Source: Brucella pseudintermedia (GTDB lineage: Bacteria > Pseudomonadota > Alphaproteobacteria > Rhizobiales > Rhizobiaceae). From it: a DNA stretch of 64,000 nt. The notes beneath the pieces are model-generated. The model searched no databases. It was not told where the DNA came from and worked only from the letters and a program-made list of their open reading frames with translations. This document shows, piece by piece, positions 34,955 to 44,225 of this stretch. How positions within the stretch are numbered: the first letter of the stretch is position 1; each line of letters begins with the position of its first letter. Both the position numbers and the translations under genes were made by a program. Where the stretch lies: NCBI RefSeq assembly GCF_042697365.1, contig NZ_CP137605.1; one strand, 5' to 3'.

Positions 34955-36277
34955 CTACTCCCTTTGGATGTTGTGCAGGCGCCCGGCGCTGCCGATCAGC
35001 AAAAGCCAGTCGGTTCCGCCGCCCGCATTTTCTGCCTGCCCGGGCCTGTAGGTCGCGACCGTCCCCTCGATCTTTGGCTGGCCCGCCTCTGCGAATGTGC
35101 CGGAAACCGGGTCGAACCAGATTGCTTTCCCGCCCTGCCTTACCGCATCCTTCGGCACTGCAAAGCCATCGGCATCGCCATAGATCACCGACAGCGTGCC
35201 GTCCGGCAGGGAAGAGGCATGGCTTGCCGGCTTCAATGCGATGCGCTTTTCGAGATCGGGCCGCAATTGCGGCCATGGCAGCCTGTCGAACAGTTTCTTC
35301 AATACCGTCATTGATCGCGCGCCGGGACTGCCGAGCGCTTCCTGCCAGCTTCGGTCAACGTTGAAGATACCCGGCCCGGTGAAATGCCAGATCGGATTAT
35401 TGCCAAAGAACTGCCCTGCGGCACCGGCCAGCAGCGCGCCATAGGCATTGCGGCGGATCATCCGCGCCGTGGTGCCCCGCTCGAACTCGTAAGCGCCTTC
35501 CAGCAGGATGACAGGCATCCTGCCCGCTTTGCGTCGGGCAGAAATCGCCGCATGAACATTGTCATAGGTATAAACCGTATCGAAGCTTAGCCATGGCTGA
35601 TCGGCCCACAGTTCCGCCGTATTGGTGTCGCGGGCGGAATGCACCGTCTGGAGCGTCTTCGAGGTTACCTGCGCCAAGCCTTCGGCCAGATCGGAAACGA
35701 GCTGGCGATCCGGCGTATTAAAATCTCCGCCCAACACCCAGATAATATTGTGAAATTTTGCAAACCGCCGGGCAATCGCTTCGCCATAGGCGCGCATTTT
35801 CGCCGGTCCGGCAGCCTGCACCTCGGAAAACCAGCCTTGGCTATTGCCGTTGACGCCCAGATAGGCAGGCGCCAGGAATACGGCCATTCCCAATTGCTCC
35901 GCTCGCCCGATCACCCAGGCGGCATGGTCGAAATATTTCGGATTGAGCTCGCCGAACGCATCGCTCTCGAAGGGCTTTTCCCCATAGGCATTGGCAGGCG
36001 GATGGCTGGAAAACCGGTGTTCGAGAAGATTGACCAGAATGGCGTTGAAGCCTCGCTTCCTGCGATCCTGTAGATAGATCTCGGCGTCCTCCCGTTTCAG
36101 TTCGGCAATCAGCGACCATGCGGTATCGCCCTGCAAGAGGAATGGCCTGCCCGTCGCATCCTCGAAAATGCGTCCGTCCTCGGCGACCCTGATCGGAAAC
36201 TGACCCGCCGCATATGAACCGCCAACCGCTATCGACAGCAGGATCGTGACAGCCAAAGCCGCTGCGAGGCGCTTCAT
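34955..36277 (-). CDS. Secreted DUF4038-family glycoside hydrolase-like protein
   Basis: This 440-residue protein has a signal peptide (MKRLAAALAVTILLSIAVGG, cleaved near 'SYA-AGQ') and a TIM-barrel of the DUF4038 family, related to GH140 apiosidases. Characteristic stretches are 'RPFLLQGDTAWSLIAEL', 'NAILVNLLEHRF', 'IIWVLGGDFNTP' (candidate acid/base region) and 'PVILLEGAYEF' (candidate nucleophile region). It would act in the periplasm, perhaps trimming the locus polymer or releasing a side-branch sugar. Its ATG overlaps the aminotransferase stop (ATGA), tying it firmly to polysaccharide synthesis. Confidence 0.82.
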   Translation of the reverse strand: MKRLAAALAVTILLSIAVGGSYAAGQFPIRVAEDGRIFEDATGRPFLLQGDTAWSLIAELKREDAEIYLQDRRKRGFNAILVNLLEHRFSSHPPANAYGEKPFESDAFGELNPKYFDHAAWVIGRAEQLGMAVFLAPAYLGVNGNSQGWFSEVQAAGPAKMRAYGEAIARRFAKFHNIIWVLGGDFNTPDRQLVSDLAEGLAQVTSKTLQTVHSARDTNTAELWADQPWLSFDTVYTYDNVHAAISARRKAGRMPVILLEGAYEFERGTTARMIRRNAYGALLAGAAGQFFGNNPIWHFTGPGIFNVDRSWQEALGSPGARSMTVLKKLFDRLPWPQLRPDLEKRIALKPASHASSLPDGTLSVIYGDADGFAVPKDAVRQGGKAIWFDPVSGTFAEAGQPKIEGTVATYRPGQAENAGGGTDWLLLIGSAGRLHNIQRE

Positions 36278-37629
36278 CGCATCGCGGAAGGATAGGTCGG
36301 CGCTTCGTTGAAGCGGCGATAGACCACCTGCGAAGGACGCCCGGTCAGATAGGAACCCACGCCGTCATTGAGTGCGCGAACATAAATGCCGAGCGCACCG
36401 TCGATTGCATCCACCGTGCGCGCAATGTCGGTGTCGCTGTGGGTGTAGCTCACCACCAGCGACGGCATCAGCACGCCGCGCCGGATCGTCTCCTGAAGAA
36501 ACAAGGTGCGAAAAGCCTGCGACGGCTGGCCTTCTTCATCAAGCGTACCATAGGCAAGGCAGCAGGGTCGCCCGAACAAGCGGACATGGTTCTGAAGCCC
36601 GTGAGCGGCAATCGCTGCATTCACGCCTTCCGCCAGTTTGGAGCCTTGCTCATAGAGCCTTTCGATCACCGGCTCGTCGCGATAGATGGTCATCGTGGCA
36701 ATTGCCGCGGCCATGGCGTGGGTTTCCGCGCCATGCGTGGTGGAAAGCAGGAACACGCGAGGATGGTCCGTCTGCGTCAGACCGCCAAGCTGCATATATT
36801 CCGCCTTGCCCGCGAGTGCGGAAATGGCAAAACCGTTGCCCAGCGCCTTGCCGAAACAGGAAAGATCGGGTTCGACATCGTATAGCTTCTGGGCCCCGCG
36901 CAGGTGCCAGCGAAAGCCGGTAATCATCTCGTCCAGAATGAACAAGGCCCCGTTTTCATGGGCGATCCGCCTTGCTTCGCGCAGAAAATTGTCTTGCGGC
37001 TCATCAGCCTTCGCGGGCTCGAGAATGATGGCTGCGATGCGCCCCGGATAATCGTCGAACAGGGCTTGCACGCTTGCAATATCGTTGTAGCGGAACGTCG
37101 CCGTCAGGGCCGAGACCGATGCGGGAATGCCAGCATTCATTTTCGTGGTTCCGATAAACCAGTCATCGGTCGAGAAAAATGGATGATCGGCGCAGCAGGC
37201 AACCATATCGCGCCCGGTATAGGCGCGCGCCAGCCGCACCGCGCCGGAGGTCGCGTCCGATCCGTCCTTGCAGAATTTCACCATGTCCGCACTGTCGATC
37301 AGCTCGAGAAAGCATTCCGCGCATTCGACTTCGATGGCGCTTGGCCGCGTGAAATTGCAGCCGTCCTGCAAGGCATCGCGTACGGCGCGCACGACGGGCG
37401 GATAAGCATGACCGAGGCCGACGGCGCGATTGCCCATGCCGTATTCGATATATTCGTGCCCGTCGACGTCGAAGACATGCGAGCCGGAACCGCGCTGGAT
37501 GAAGCCAGGGGCAAGAACCGGATACTGGTCGTCGCCCTTGGCATAGGTGTGACAGCCGCCGGGAATAAGCGCGTGCGCCTTGCTGGCGAGCAATTGGGAA
37601 TTGCGGAACTGCGATGTGAAAAGGTTCAT
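36274..37629 (-). CDS. Class-III aminotransferase (glutamate-1-semialdehyde mutase-like)
   Basis: This 451-residue PLP enzyme of aminotransferase class III shows 'GMGNRAVGLGHAYPPVVRAV', the phosphate-binding 'FCKDGSDATSGAVRLARAYT', 'LFILDEMITGFRW' with the PLP-contacting aspartate, and 'SCFGKALGNGFAISALAGK' containing the Schiff-base lysine. HemL-like members inside glycan clusters probably transfer amino groups to sugars or small side groups rather than make haem. It lies 25 bases after a glycosyltransferase gene and overlaps the DUF4038 gene. It is a candidate source of an amino sugar for this polymer. Confidence 0.87.
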   Translation of the reverse strand: MNLFTSQFRNSQLLASKAHALIPGGCHTYAKGDDQYPVLAPGFIQRGSGSHVFDVDGHEYIEYGMGNRAVGLGHAYPPVVRAVRDALQDGCNFTRPSAIEVECAECFLELIDSADMVKFCKDGSDATSGAVRLARAYTGRDMVACCADHPFFSTDDWFIGTTKMNAGIPASVSALTATFRYNDIASVQALFDDYPGRIAAIILEPAKADEPQDNFLREARRIAHENGALFILDEMITGFRWHLRGAQKLYDVEPDLSCFGKALGNGFAISALAGKAEYMQLGGLTQTDHPRVFLLSTTHGAETHAMAAAIATMTIYRDEPVIERLYEQGSKLAEGVNAAIAAHGLQNHVRLFGRPCCLAYGTLDEEGQPSQAFRTLFLQETIRRGVLMPSLVVSYTHSDTDIARTVDAIDGALGIYVRALNDGVGSYLTGRPSQVVYRRFNEAPTYPSAMR

Positions 37630-37654
37630 GCCCCTTCTCCTTTCTATTCACAGG

Positions 37655-38887
37655 TCATGCTGCCGACCATCCCGCATGCAGGCGCTCACGCATCTGGCGC
37701 AGCCAGTTCTTGACCGGCTTCGGCAGGCGGCTGCGCAGGCTGGAATGAAGTGCATTCGGCATCGCCCATTGCGACAGCGCCAGCGGCGCGGCAATGGCCG
37801 GGCGTTCAACCGCCAGATGTTCAAGAAGGCTCGCATAGGCGCGGCCCACAACATCGTTGTCGAACACGGTTTCCACCTTTTGCCGCGCGGCGGCGGCCAT
37901 GCCCGCAAGCAGCTTGCGGTCGCGGGCAAGCCGCTCAATATGACGTGCCGCCTGACGATAATCGCCGACCCGGAACAGGAAACCGTCCTCGCCGTCGGTG
38001 ACGATCGTATCGGTCACGCCCGCGATCCGCGATACAACCGCAGGGCAACCCTGGCTCATCGCCTCGATGAGCGTGAGGCCGAACCCCTCGAAGCGTGACG
38101 GCATGACCAGAACGTCATGCTGGCTTACCCGCCACGGAACATCGGAAGGCGCAACCCAGCCCACAAAGCTGACGTGATCGCCAAACGGCGCAAGACGGTG
38201 GCGCAGTTCCGCCAGATCGGGACCGTCACCGGCGACTGTCAGATGGTAGGGGCAATCGAGCTCGCGCAATATGTTCGGCAGCCAGAAAATGCCCTTGGAG
38301 TTGTCCTCGATGCGCCCGAGATAAAGCAGGCGCAGCGGACCGCTTTCATCCTGTTTGGTCCGATTGCGCGCCAGATGAATGTCCCTGTTCAATCCGTGCG
38401 GGATGACCAGCGTGCGGGCCGCATCGAAACCGTGCTGGCGGACGAGATCGTCGCGGCAGCGTTTTGAAACGCCGACCGTCGCATGGACATGATCGCGGAT
38501 CGCCCTTGCCGCCGCATAGGTGCCGGGCGTGATATTGTGCACGATCATGACACGCAGAATATCGGCAGGCAGATAGCGCACCAGATTGGTTTCAAAACGG
38601 TTGGCAAGAACATTGACGATAACGGCGTCGAAGCGGTTGTCGCGCAGAAAGTCGATCATGTGCCGGGCGCGGGTTTCTTCGTCGAGCAGCCCCATGCGGT
38701 CGATGGCGTCGCCCTTGCGCAGCGCATCCTCCAGCCCCTGCCCGCTCGGCACGCTGACCGTATCGCCCGCAGCGCCCGCGGCCAGCCAGCGAAGCTCGAT
38801 CCCCGACTGGCCGAGCGACGAGCGTAGCCGCGTAAAGACCGAATAGGTCCCGCCAATGTGGGGACGGACGAAGTAAGCACATTTCAT
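37655..38887 (-). CDS. GT4-family glycosyltransferase
   Basis: This 410-residue retaining glycosyltransferase of the GT-B fold has an N-terminal acceptor domain beginning MKCAYFVRPHIGGTYS. Its C-terminal donor domain contains 'LLYLGRIEDNSKGIFWLPNI' and the EX7E-type motif in 'PSRFEGFGLTLIEAMSQGCP' (about residue 310). It adds one sugar to the lipid-linked repeat on the cytoplasmic face. It is the first gene of a minus-strand set running into the aminotransferase, and two strong inverted repeats lie between it and the divergent pyruvyl transferase. Donor and acceptor are unknown. Confidence 0.9.
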   Translation of the reverse strand: MKCAYFVRPHIGGTYSVFTRLRSSLGQSGIELRWLAAGAAGDTVSVPSGQGLEDALRKGDAIDRMGLLDEETRARHMIDFLRDNRFDAVIVNVLANRFETNLVRYLPADILRVMIVHNITPGTYAAARAIRDHVHATVGVSKRCRDDLVRQHGFDAARTLVIPHGLNRDIHLARNRTKQDESGPLRLLYLGRIEDNSKGIFWLPNILRELDCPYHLTVAGDGPDLAELRHRLAPFGDHVSFVGWVAPSDVPWRVSQHDVLVMPSRFEGFGLTLIEAMSQGCPAVVSRIAGVTDTIVTDGEDGFLFRVGDYRQAARHIERLARDRKLLAGMAAAARQKVETVFDNDVVGRAYASLLEHLAVERPAIAAPLALSQWAMPNALHSSLRSRLPKPVKNWLRQMRERLHAGWSAA

Positions 38888-38931
38888 GGCCGGAACCTTG
38901 TTGCCACGTGACATTGCAAGGGAGCCAAGAC

Positions 38932-38956
38932 TTCGAGGGAACAACTCCCTCGAAGC
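38932..38956. repeat. Perfect hairpin in a divergent polysaccharide promoter region
   Basis: CTTCGAGGGA (38932-38941) and TCCCTCGAAG (38947-38956) form a perfect 10-bp stem with loop ACAAC, 45 bases upstream of the GT4 start. It may be an operator or an mRNA leader stem. Confidence 0.55.
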
Positions 38957-38964
38957 CTTACTCC

Positions 38965-38993
38965 GGTATATCGGGGGGCAATGGATATACCGC
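38965..38993. promoter_or_regulatory. Second inverted repeat, candidate operator
   Basis: CGGTATATC (38965-38973) and GATATACCG (38985-38993) are a perfect 9-bp inverted repeat with 11 bases between, giving 20-bp centre-to-centre spacing, which suits a dimeric regulator. It lies nine bases from the neighbouring hairpin in the same 252-base divergent gap. Confidence 0.5.
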
Positions 38994-39139
38994 TGGCCAG
39001 TGTATCGAAATCGCAACGCTGCGCATTTCGGCTATGAGGGGTACATCCCCTCCTACAATAGAGGATGGTGTTCACCCTTCTGCCAGTTTTCCCGACAGCG
39101 CGTCCGGCATTAGCTTCTGGGTGCAGCGGAGACACGCAT

Positions 39140-40420
39140 ATGAGAATTGGTCTTTTCGGGCAATTTGGAGCGGGCAATACCGGCAATGACGGTTCGCTGG
39201 AGGCCATGTTGCAGCTTCTGAAACGCAATCGCCCCGACGCGCAACTTGTCTGTATCTGTTCAAGACCCGACATTGTTACGCAGAAATTCGATCTTCCAGC
39301 CCATCCGGTCTCCCGGCCCTATCCATCCAACTGGCTGCTGCACGCCATCAACAAGGCGATGTTGCACGTTCCCCGACGCGCGGTCGGCTTCTGCTGCGCG
39401 CTGCTGCTTGCTTTCCAGCTCGACCTAATTGTCGTGCCGGGGACGGGCATATTGGACGACTTTAACGAAAATCCCTTTGGCTGGCCTTTCGCAGTGCTGC
39501 GATGGTCCCTTGCGGCGCGGCTGACCGGCACGCGCATGATTTTCGTGTCGATTGGCGCCGGACCCGTCAATCATCCGTTGAGCCGGCGCTTCCTTCGCTG
39601 GGCCTCGACGCTTGCCGCCTTCCGGTCCTACCGGGATCAGGTGTCCCACGACTTCATGAAGCAGCTCGGCGTATCCCCTTCCGGGGATTTCGTCAGCGCG
39701 GATATCGCCTTCGCGCTGCCAACGGTTCCGGATGAAATTCAGGATAGTTCCCACCAATGTGTCGGCCTCGGCGTGATGTCCTATCGCGGGTGGAAGAAGA
39801 ACGGCAGGGATGGCGATGCCGTATACGCGGATTACGTCGCCAAAATGACCACGCTTGCAAAGAGGCTTCTCGGCGGCGGACGGCAGGTACGGCTGCTGAT
39901 CGGCGACAAGGGCGATATGGAGGCGGCGCACGACATATTGGAACAGCTTCCTGCGGCGGAAGCGGACAAGGTGACATTCGAGCCATCCGCATCGCTGCAC
40001 GACCTCATGCAGCAGATAGCAAAAACAGATGTCGTTGTTGCCAGCCGCTACCACAACATCGTTTGCGCCCTTGCGATGGGGCGTCCGGCAATCTCGCTGG
40101 CTTATGCGAGCAAGAACGATGCGCTTTTGCACGACACCGGTCTTGCGGCCTTCTGCCATCGGATCGACAGTTTCGACCCCGAAACCATCCTCTCCCAGAT
40201 CGATCTTGCCTTCGCGCAGCGCACGGCATTGACCAGACAGGTCAAAGCTGGCGTGGAGCGCTATCGAAGCAGGCTGGCAGGACAGGAAGAGATCCTTCGG
40301 GCCCTTTTTCTCGATCCGGCACGGCAGAAGGCCGATTGCGCGGCCCAATCATGCGCCGCGCCCGTTCCGCCAGGCGGATCGTTTCAGCAAGTAGTCGAAC
40401 GGGGGCAGGACTGCCAGTAA
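39140..40420 (+). CDS. Polysaccharide pyruvyl transferase family protein
   Basis: This 426-residue protein belongs to the PS_pyruv_trans family (CsaB/WcaK type), with the N-terminal 'MRIGLFGQFGAGNTGNDGSL', 'DLIVVPGTGILDDF' (about 95) and 'VVASRYHNIVCALAMGRPAI' (about 300). These enzymes add a pyruvate ketal to sugars of exopolysaccharides, giving acidity. ATG 39140 begins the recognisable domain. The last 25 residues are not domain-like and overlap the convergent GT2 gene by 72 bases on the opposite strand. Some members may act as sugar transferases instead. Confidence 0.88.
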   Translation: MRIGLFGQFGAGNTGNDGSLEAMLQLLKRNRPDAQLVCICSRPDIVTQKFDLPAHPVSRPYPSNWLLHAINKAMLHVPRRAVGFCCALLLAFQLDLIVVPGTGILDDFNENPFGWPFAVLRWSLAARLTGTRMIFVSIGAGPVNHPLSRRFLRWASTLAAFRSYRDQVSHDFMKQLGVSPSGDFVSADIAFALPTVPDEIQDSSHQCVGLGVMSYRGWKKNGRDGDAVYADYVAKMTTLAKRLLGGGRQVRLLIGDKGDMEAAHDILEQLPAAEADKVTFEPSASLHDLMQQIAKTDVVVASRYHNIVCALAMGRPAISLAYASKNDALLHDTGLAAFCHRIDSFDPETILSQIDLAFAQRTALTRQVKAGVERYRSRLAGQEEILRALFLDPARQKADCAAQSCAAPVPPGGSFQQVVERGQDCQ

Positions 40421-41314
40421 TGGCTCCCGCTTCAGCGCGAACGCCATCAGCGAACCCGCCGCTTTCGGCTGTCGCGCCAGACTGGAGATCGCAGACCAGT
40501 AGGCGCGCTTGGCCAGGCAATCTCGGGCCATTGCGAACAGCCGGTCCCGTTGCGGCAGGGTGGCGCCTTCGTGCTCGAAAAACGACCGGAAACCGGCCTC
40601 GAATTCCCGATTCCAGTTCAAGATGCCATTCACCGCCGCCGACTGGTTCTGGACGTGCGAACGCGCAAAGGCCTGTATCCGGTTTGTCGAGGCAACAGCC
40701 CCGTGCATGGCGATGCGAAGCCACATTTCCAGATCGTCCGTATGGGAGAGCGACGTGCGGTAATATCCAGCCTGTTTCTGGATCGCGGTCCGCACGACCG
40801 CGGTCGGGCCAATCACCGGGTTAATCGCATGGCGGCAGGCAAATTCGATAAATTCCTCCCCGGACCGTATCCGCCATTCATCCGGGGCGTGGTCTGCAAT
40901 GGCGGGATGCGGCTCGCCGTCATCGGCCTTTATCCTGCCCGTCGCGCCATGCGCCAGATGAATGTCCGCGTTTTGCGAGAGCATTCCCGTCGCTCTTTCC
41001 AACGCGCCGCCTGCCAGCAGGTCGTCCGAACAGAGGATCAGGAAATAGTCCGCTGCCGCCCAGTCTATGCCTTCGTTGAAAGAAGAATGCGGCCCCAGAT
41101 TCTTGCTGCGAAGCAATAACTCGACGCGGCTGTCCTTGGCGGCAAGACCCTTTGCCACCTCGGCGCTGTTGTCGGTTGAGGCATTGTCGATAATGAGCAG
41201 ACGGAGATTGACGCCTGCCTGCCCCAGAACGCTGTTCGCACACAGAGACAGATAGCGGCCATAGTTGAAATTGGGGATCACCACATCGATCGTCGGCAAT
41301 TTGTGTTTGACCAT
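40349..41314 (-). CDS. GT2-family glycosyltransferase
   Basis: This 321-residue GT-A fold glycosyltransferase begins with 'IDVVIPNFNYGRYLSLCANS' and 'LLIIDNASTDNSAEVAKGLA', and the metal/nucleotide site 'DYFLILCSDDLLAGGALERA' lies near residue 90. It adds a sugar to the growing repeat at the membrane. ATG 41314 follows the flippase stop by 11 bases on the same strand. Its 3' end overlaps the plus-strand pyruvyl transferase gene by 72 bases. Confidence 0.9.
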   Translation of the reverse strand: MVKHKLPTIDVVIPNFNYGRYLSLCANSVLGQAGVNLRLLIIDNASTDNSAEVAKGLAAKDSRVELLLRSKNLGPHSSFNEGIDWAAADYFLILCSDDLLAGGALERATGMLSQNADIHLAHGATGRIKADDGEPHPAIADHAPDEWRIRSGEEFIEFACRHAINPVIGPTAVVRTAIQKQAGYYRTSLSHTDDLEMWLRIAMHGAVASTNRIQAFARSHVQNQSAAVNGILNWNREFEAGFRSFFEHEGATLPQRDRLFAMARDCLAKRAYWSAISSLARQPKAAGSLMAFALKREPLLAVLPPFDYLLKRSAWRNGRGA

Positions 41315-41325
41315 CGCCAGCCGCC

Positions 41326-42810
41326 CTATTCCGCGAGTCTGGAAGCTGGCGGCTGCACACTCCGCGCCCGGAACTTTCCGACAAGCCAACCCAGTATCGG
41401 TTCGACCTCGGCGGCGAAGGGATGCCGCGCCACGAACAGCGCGCCCAGCCAACTGAACGCCGCTATGAACCCCATCACAACGCCCGTGGAACGATTGATT
41501 TCCAGCGAAAAGCCATTCGCCGCCACCATCGCCAGCGGTATGGCAAGGGTGATCAGCGTAACGAGCCCGCTTTTCAGCAAGGCGCGGCCGAGCTCCGCAT
41601 AGGAAAAGACCACATGCCTGCGCACGAACAGGATGGCTATGACCATCTGGATCGGCAGGCTGATGAACTGGCCGAGCGCAACGGCAAGCAGCCCGTAAAA
41701 CGCCGCAGCGCCGATGACGGTGACCGCCACCAGCCGCGAAATCAGGTTGGACAGAAACGCCTCGCGGTTCTGTCCCAGTGCCATCAGCAGCGGATAGGTA
41801 AGGATCGCGGGAAACCAGAAGAGACAGGCAAGGCTCAGGATCGCGACAATGGGTGCCGCCTCGGCCCAGCCGGGGCCAAGCACGATGTGCACCGCCGGAT
41901 ATGCCAGCAGCGCAAGCAGCGCCTGCGCTGGCCAATAGGCGACAGTGATATAGGACAAGGCACGGATATAGGATTGGCTGATATTCGCTCCCTCACGGAC
42001 CTGTGCCGAAAGCATCGGGAAAGCCACGGTAAACACGGCGGAAAGGATGATGCGGTCCGGAAGGCCGCTCAGCGTGTCGGCGCGACTGTATATCCCGACC
42101 GCCGATATGGGCATGAAGCGCCCGAGCAGGAGCTGGGGAAGCGTCATGCAGATCTTGTTAAGCCCCGCATTGCCCCCGAGGAAAATCCCGAACCGCCAGG
42201 CCGTATCGAAACTTGCCAGCGATGGGCGCAGCAAGGTCCCCAGAGGATGGACGGCAACCGCCAGTCCCGTTGTCATCAGTGCGCTTGCCAGCAGGCCGAA
42301 AGCAAAACACATGTGCCCAAACCCGCAAAAAGCCATGGCAATGGTGACGAGAGCGCCAAGGCCGGAGCCTGCCGTGCGAATGCGCGCCAGCCTTCCAAAG
42401 GCCATCTCGCGCCTCAACAAGGCGACAATCGGCAGGGACAGGCTTTCAACGAGCGCGGCAACGATGGTGATGCTGAGAAAAAGGTTCAGTTTCGGGTCAT
42501 TATAGGCTTCGGCGAAGTAGCCCACCGAGAGATAGAGGGCGGCGGACAGCACGACCGTCACGCTCATCAGGAAAGTCAGCGATGTTTGAATGTCCTGATC
42601 GCGCACCTTGTCGATCTTTATCAGGAACTCCGGGCTGGCGAATTCACGCAGGGAAAAGACGATTGCCGTAAGGCTGAGGCCTATCACGCCCATTCCGGTT
42701 TCCGCTGGCCCCAGAAAGCGCGACACCGCGGCGACCGTCACGAAGTTGAAGAGCAGCCCTGCATACTGCTCCAGCGCCGCCATGAGAAAGCCTCTGCGAT
42801 TGCCATTCAT
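41326..42810 (-). CDS. Wzx-like polysaccharide flippase
   Basis: This 494-residue integral membrane protein has 12-14 predicted segments and belongs to the polysaccharide transporter (MOP superfamily) group. Its N-terminus 'AALEQYAGLLFNFVTVAAVSRFLGPAETG' region, split here as the amphipathic start and first helix, is typical of Wzx/ExoT proteins. It would flip the lipid-linked repeat to the periplasm. ATG 42810 follows GGAGCGCATC. The gene pairs with the downstream GT2 and diverges from the WecA-like initiating transferase gene. Confidence 0.88.
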   Translation of the reverse strand: MNGNRRGFLMAALEQYAGLLFNFVTVAAVSRFLGPAETGMGVIGLSLTAIVFSLREFASPEFLIKIDKVRDQDIQTSLTFLMSVTVVLSAALYLSVGYFAEAYNDPKLNLFLSITIVAALVESLSLPIVALLRREMAFGRLARIRTAGSGLGALVTIAMAFCGFGHMCFAFGLLASALMTTGLAVAVHPLGTLLRPSLASFDTAWRFGIFLGGNAGLNKICMTLPQLLLGRFMPISAVGIYSRADTLSGLPDRIILSAVFTVAFPMLSAQVREGANISQSYIRALSYITVAYWPAQALLALLAYPAVHIVLGPGWAEAAPIVAILSLACLFWFPAILTYPLLMALGQNREAFLSNLISRLVAVTVIGAAAFYGLLAVALGQFISLPIQMVIAILFVRRHVVFSYAELGRALLKSGLVTLITLAIPLAMVAANGFSLEINRSTGVVMGFIAAFSWLGALFVARHPFAAEVEPILGWLVGKFRARSVQPPASRLAE

Positions 42811-43088
42811 GATGCGCTCCAGTGAACAATATTTCCCGGCGCGGCCAGCGGTTTTCGTGACACTTTTTTCGTCCCCCCGTTCATCGCAGTCCGGCAGCGG
42901 CGCCCGCAGGCGCAATCTTCCCGGCTCCGCCCAGAATAGCCTTTTGCGACAGGCACGAAATGTCGCCCTTGGTGTTAGCACCCGACCTGAAAGGAGTATG
43001 CGGCACGCTCTAAAGCCAAGTCGTGGACCCGGGCGGCAGTGCGTAAAAATTTGCGCAGTTCGATCTTTGCACGCGCCTTGGAGCAGAC

Positions 43089-44225
43089 ATGACGAGTCTT
43101 TCCTGGATCACGCTTCTGGCCTTTGCCCTTTCTGTCGCCTTTTGCCTTGGCTTTCGCGAGCTGGCGCGCGAATGGTATCTCATCGATGTCCCTGACGCTC
43201 GCAAGACGCATGACGGAAATGTTCCGCTTTGCGGCGGCATTGCCATTTTTCTCTCGTTTTCCGCCGCCGCGCTGCTGACGCTCGGTGTTTCAGGCCACGC
43301 CAATGCCGTGACCCTGCTGCCGGGGCTGGTGCTGATCCTCGTCACCGGCGTTCTCGACGACCGTTTCAACCTGCCGGTGGCGCCTCGCCTTGCGATTCAG
43401 CTTCTGGCGGCCTTCCTGATGCTGGGCATGGCCGGGGTCTGGCAAATCTATCTCGGCCTCGCAGCGGATGCGATTGCAGCGCCCGCTGCGGCGTCGGGGG
43501 ATACGCTGCTCCAGCTTCTGTCCGGGCCGCTCTTTCTCCTTGTCGCGCTTGCTTTCATTGTCGGCCTCGTCAATGCGGTCAATATGAGCGACGGCGTGGA
43601 CGGACTGGCGGGATCGGCAAGCGCCGCCGCATTCTTCTGGCTGGCGGTCATCGGTTTCGGCGTGGGCGAGCATCGTCTCGGCTTGCAGGGGCTCGCGCTT
43701 GCCGCCGCCTGTCTCGGCTTTCTGGTCTTCAACATGCGGCACCGCTGGCGCGCGAAGGCGAGCCTTTTCCTCGGCGACGGCGGCAGCACCTTTCTGGGCG
43801 CGGCGCTTGCCGGGTTCATCCTCATCCTCGCAGGCGGAACGACCGCAATTCCCTTTCCCGTCCTGATCTGGATCGTCATCGTGCCGGTCATCGATACGCT
43901 GAGCCTGATCGTGCGCCGCGTGTCGGCGCGTCGAAGCCCATTCTCGCCTGACCGGCAGCATCTGCATCATCTGCTGATGGACGCAGGGCTTTCCTGTGGG
44001 CAGACAGCCGTCACGATCATGGTGCTCAATCTCATGGCCGGCGCTGTCGCCTTTGTAGCCGTCAGGCTCGACATGGCTGTCTGGCCGATGCTTCTGGCGC
44101 TGGCGATCCCGGCTGCGGCGCATACGCTTTTCGTGCTGCACATGACCAGAGGTCCGCGCCGGACGGTTGCAGTTTCAAAGACCGAAGCCAAACCGAAAAT
44201 CACCTATCCCGGGGCAACTTCATGA
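43089..44225 (+). CDS. WecA/MraY-like polyprenyl-phosphate sugar-1-phosphate transferase
   Basis: This 378-residue GT4-type membrane transferase has about 10-11 segments and family motifs 'DVPDARKTHDGNVPLCGGIA' (about residues 38-57), 'VTGVLDDRFNLP' (about 95) and 'NMSDGVDGLAGSASAA' (about 165). It also has the cytoplasmic loop 'SPFSPDRQHLHHLLMDAGL' with the conserved histidines. It starts synthesis by joining a sugar phosphate to undecaprenyl phosphate. It heads a plus-strand run of four genes linked by ATGA overlaps (43089-47006), followed closely by the acetyltransferase. A HexNAc-1-phosphate donor is typical but not proven. Confidence 0.92.
   Translation: MTSLSWITLLAFALSVAFCLGFRELAREWYLIDVPDARKTHDGNVPLCGGIAIFLSFSAAALLTLGVSGHANAVTLLPGLVLILVTGVLDDRFNLPVAPRLAIQLLAAFLMLGMAGVWQIYLGLAADAIAAPAAASGDTLLQLLSGPLFLLVALAFIVGLVNAVNMSDGVDGLAGSASAAAFFWLAVIGFGVGEHRLGLQGLALAAACLGFLVFNMRHRWRAKASLFLGDGGSTFLGAALAGFILILAGGTTAIPFPVLIWIVIVPVIDTLSLIVRRVSARRSPFSPDRQHLHHLLMDAGLSCGQTAVTIMVLNLMAGAVAFVAVRLDMAVWPMLLALAIPAAAHTLFVLHMTRGPRRTVAVSKTEAKPKITYPGATS

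Noticed and set aside
41422..42825. Long plus-strand open frame opposite the flippase gene
   Set aside because: Composition is dominated by Arg, Gln, Asp and His with no domain, typical of a frame antisense to a hydrophobic protein.
43040..43057. Imperfect palindrome TGCGTAAAAATTTGCGCA upstream of the WecA-like gene
   Set aside because: The arms have several mismatches and there is no second copy, so it is too weak to call an operator.
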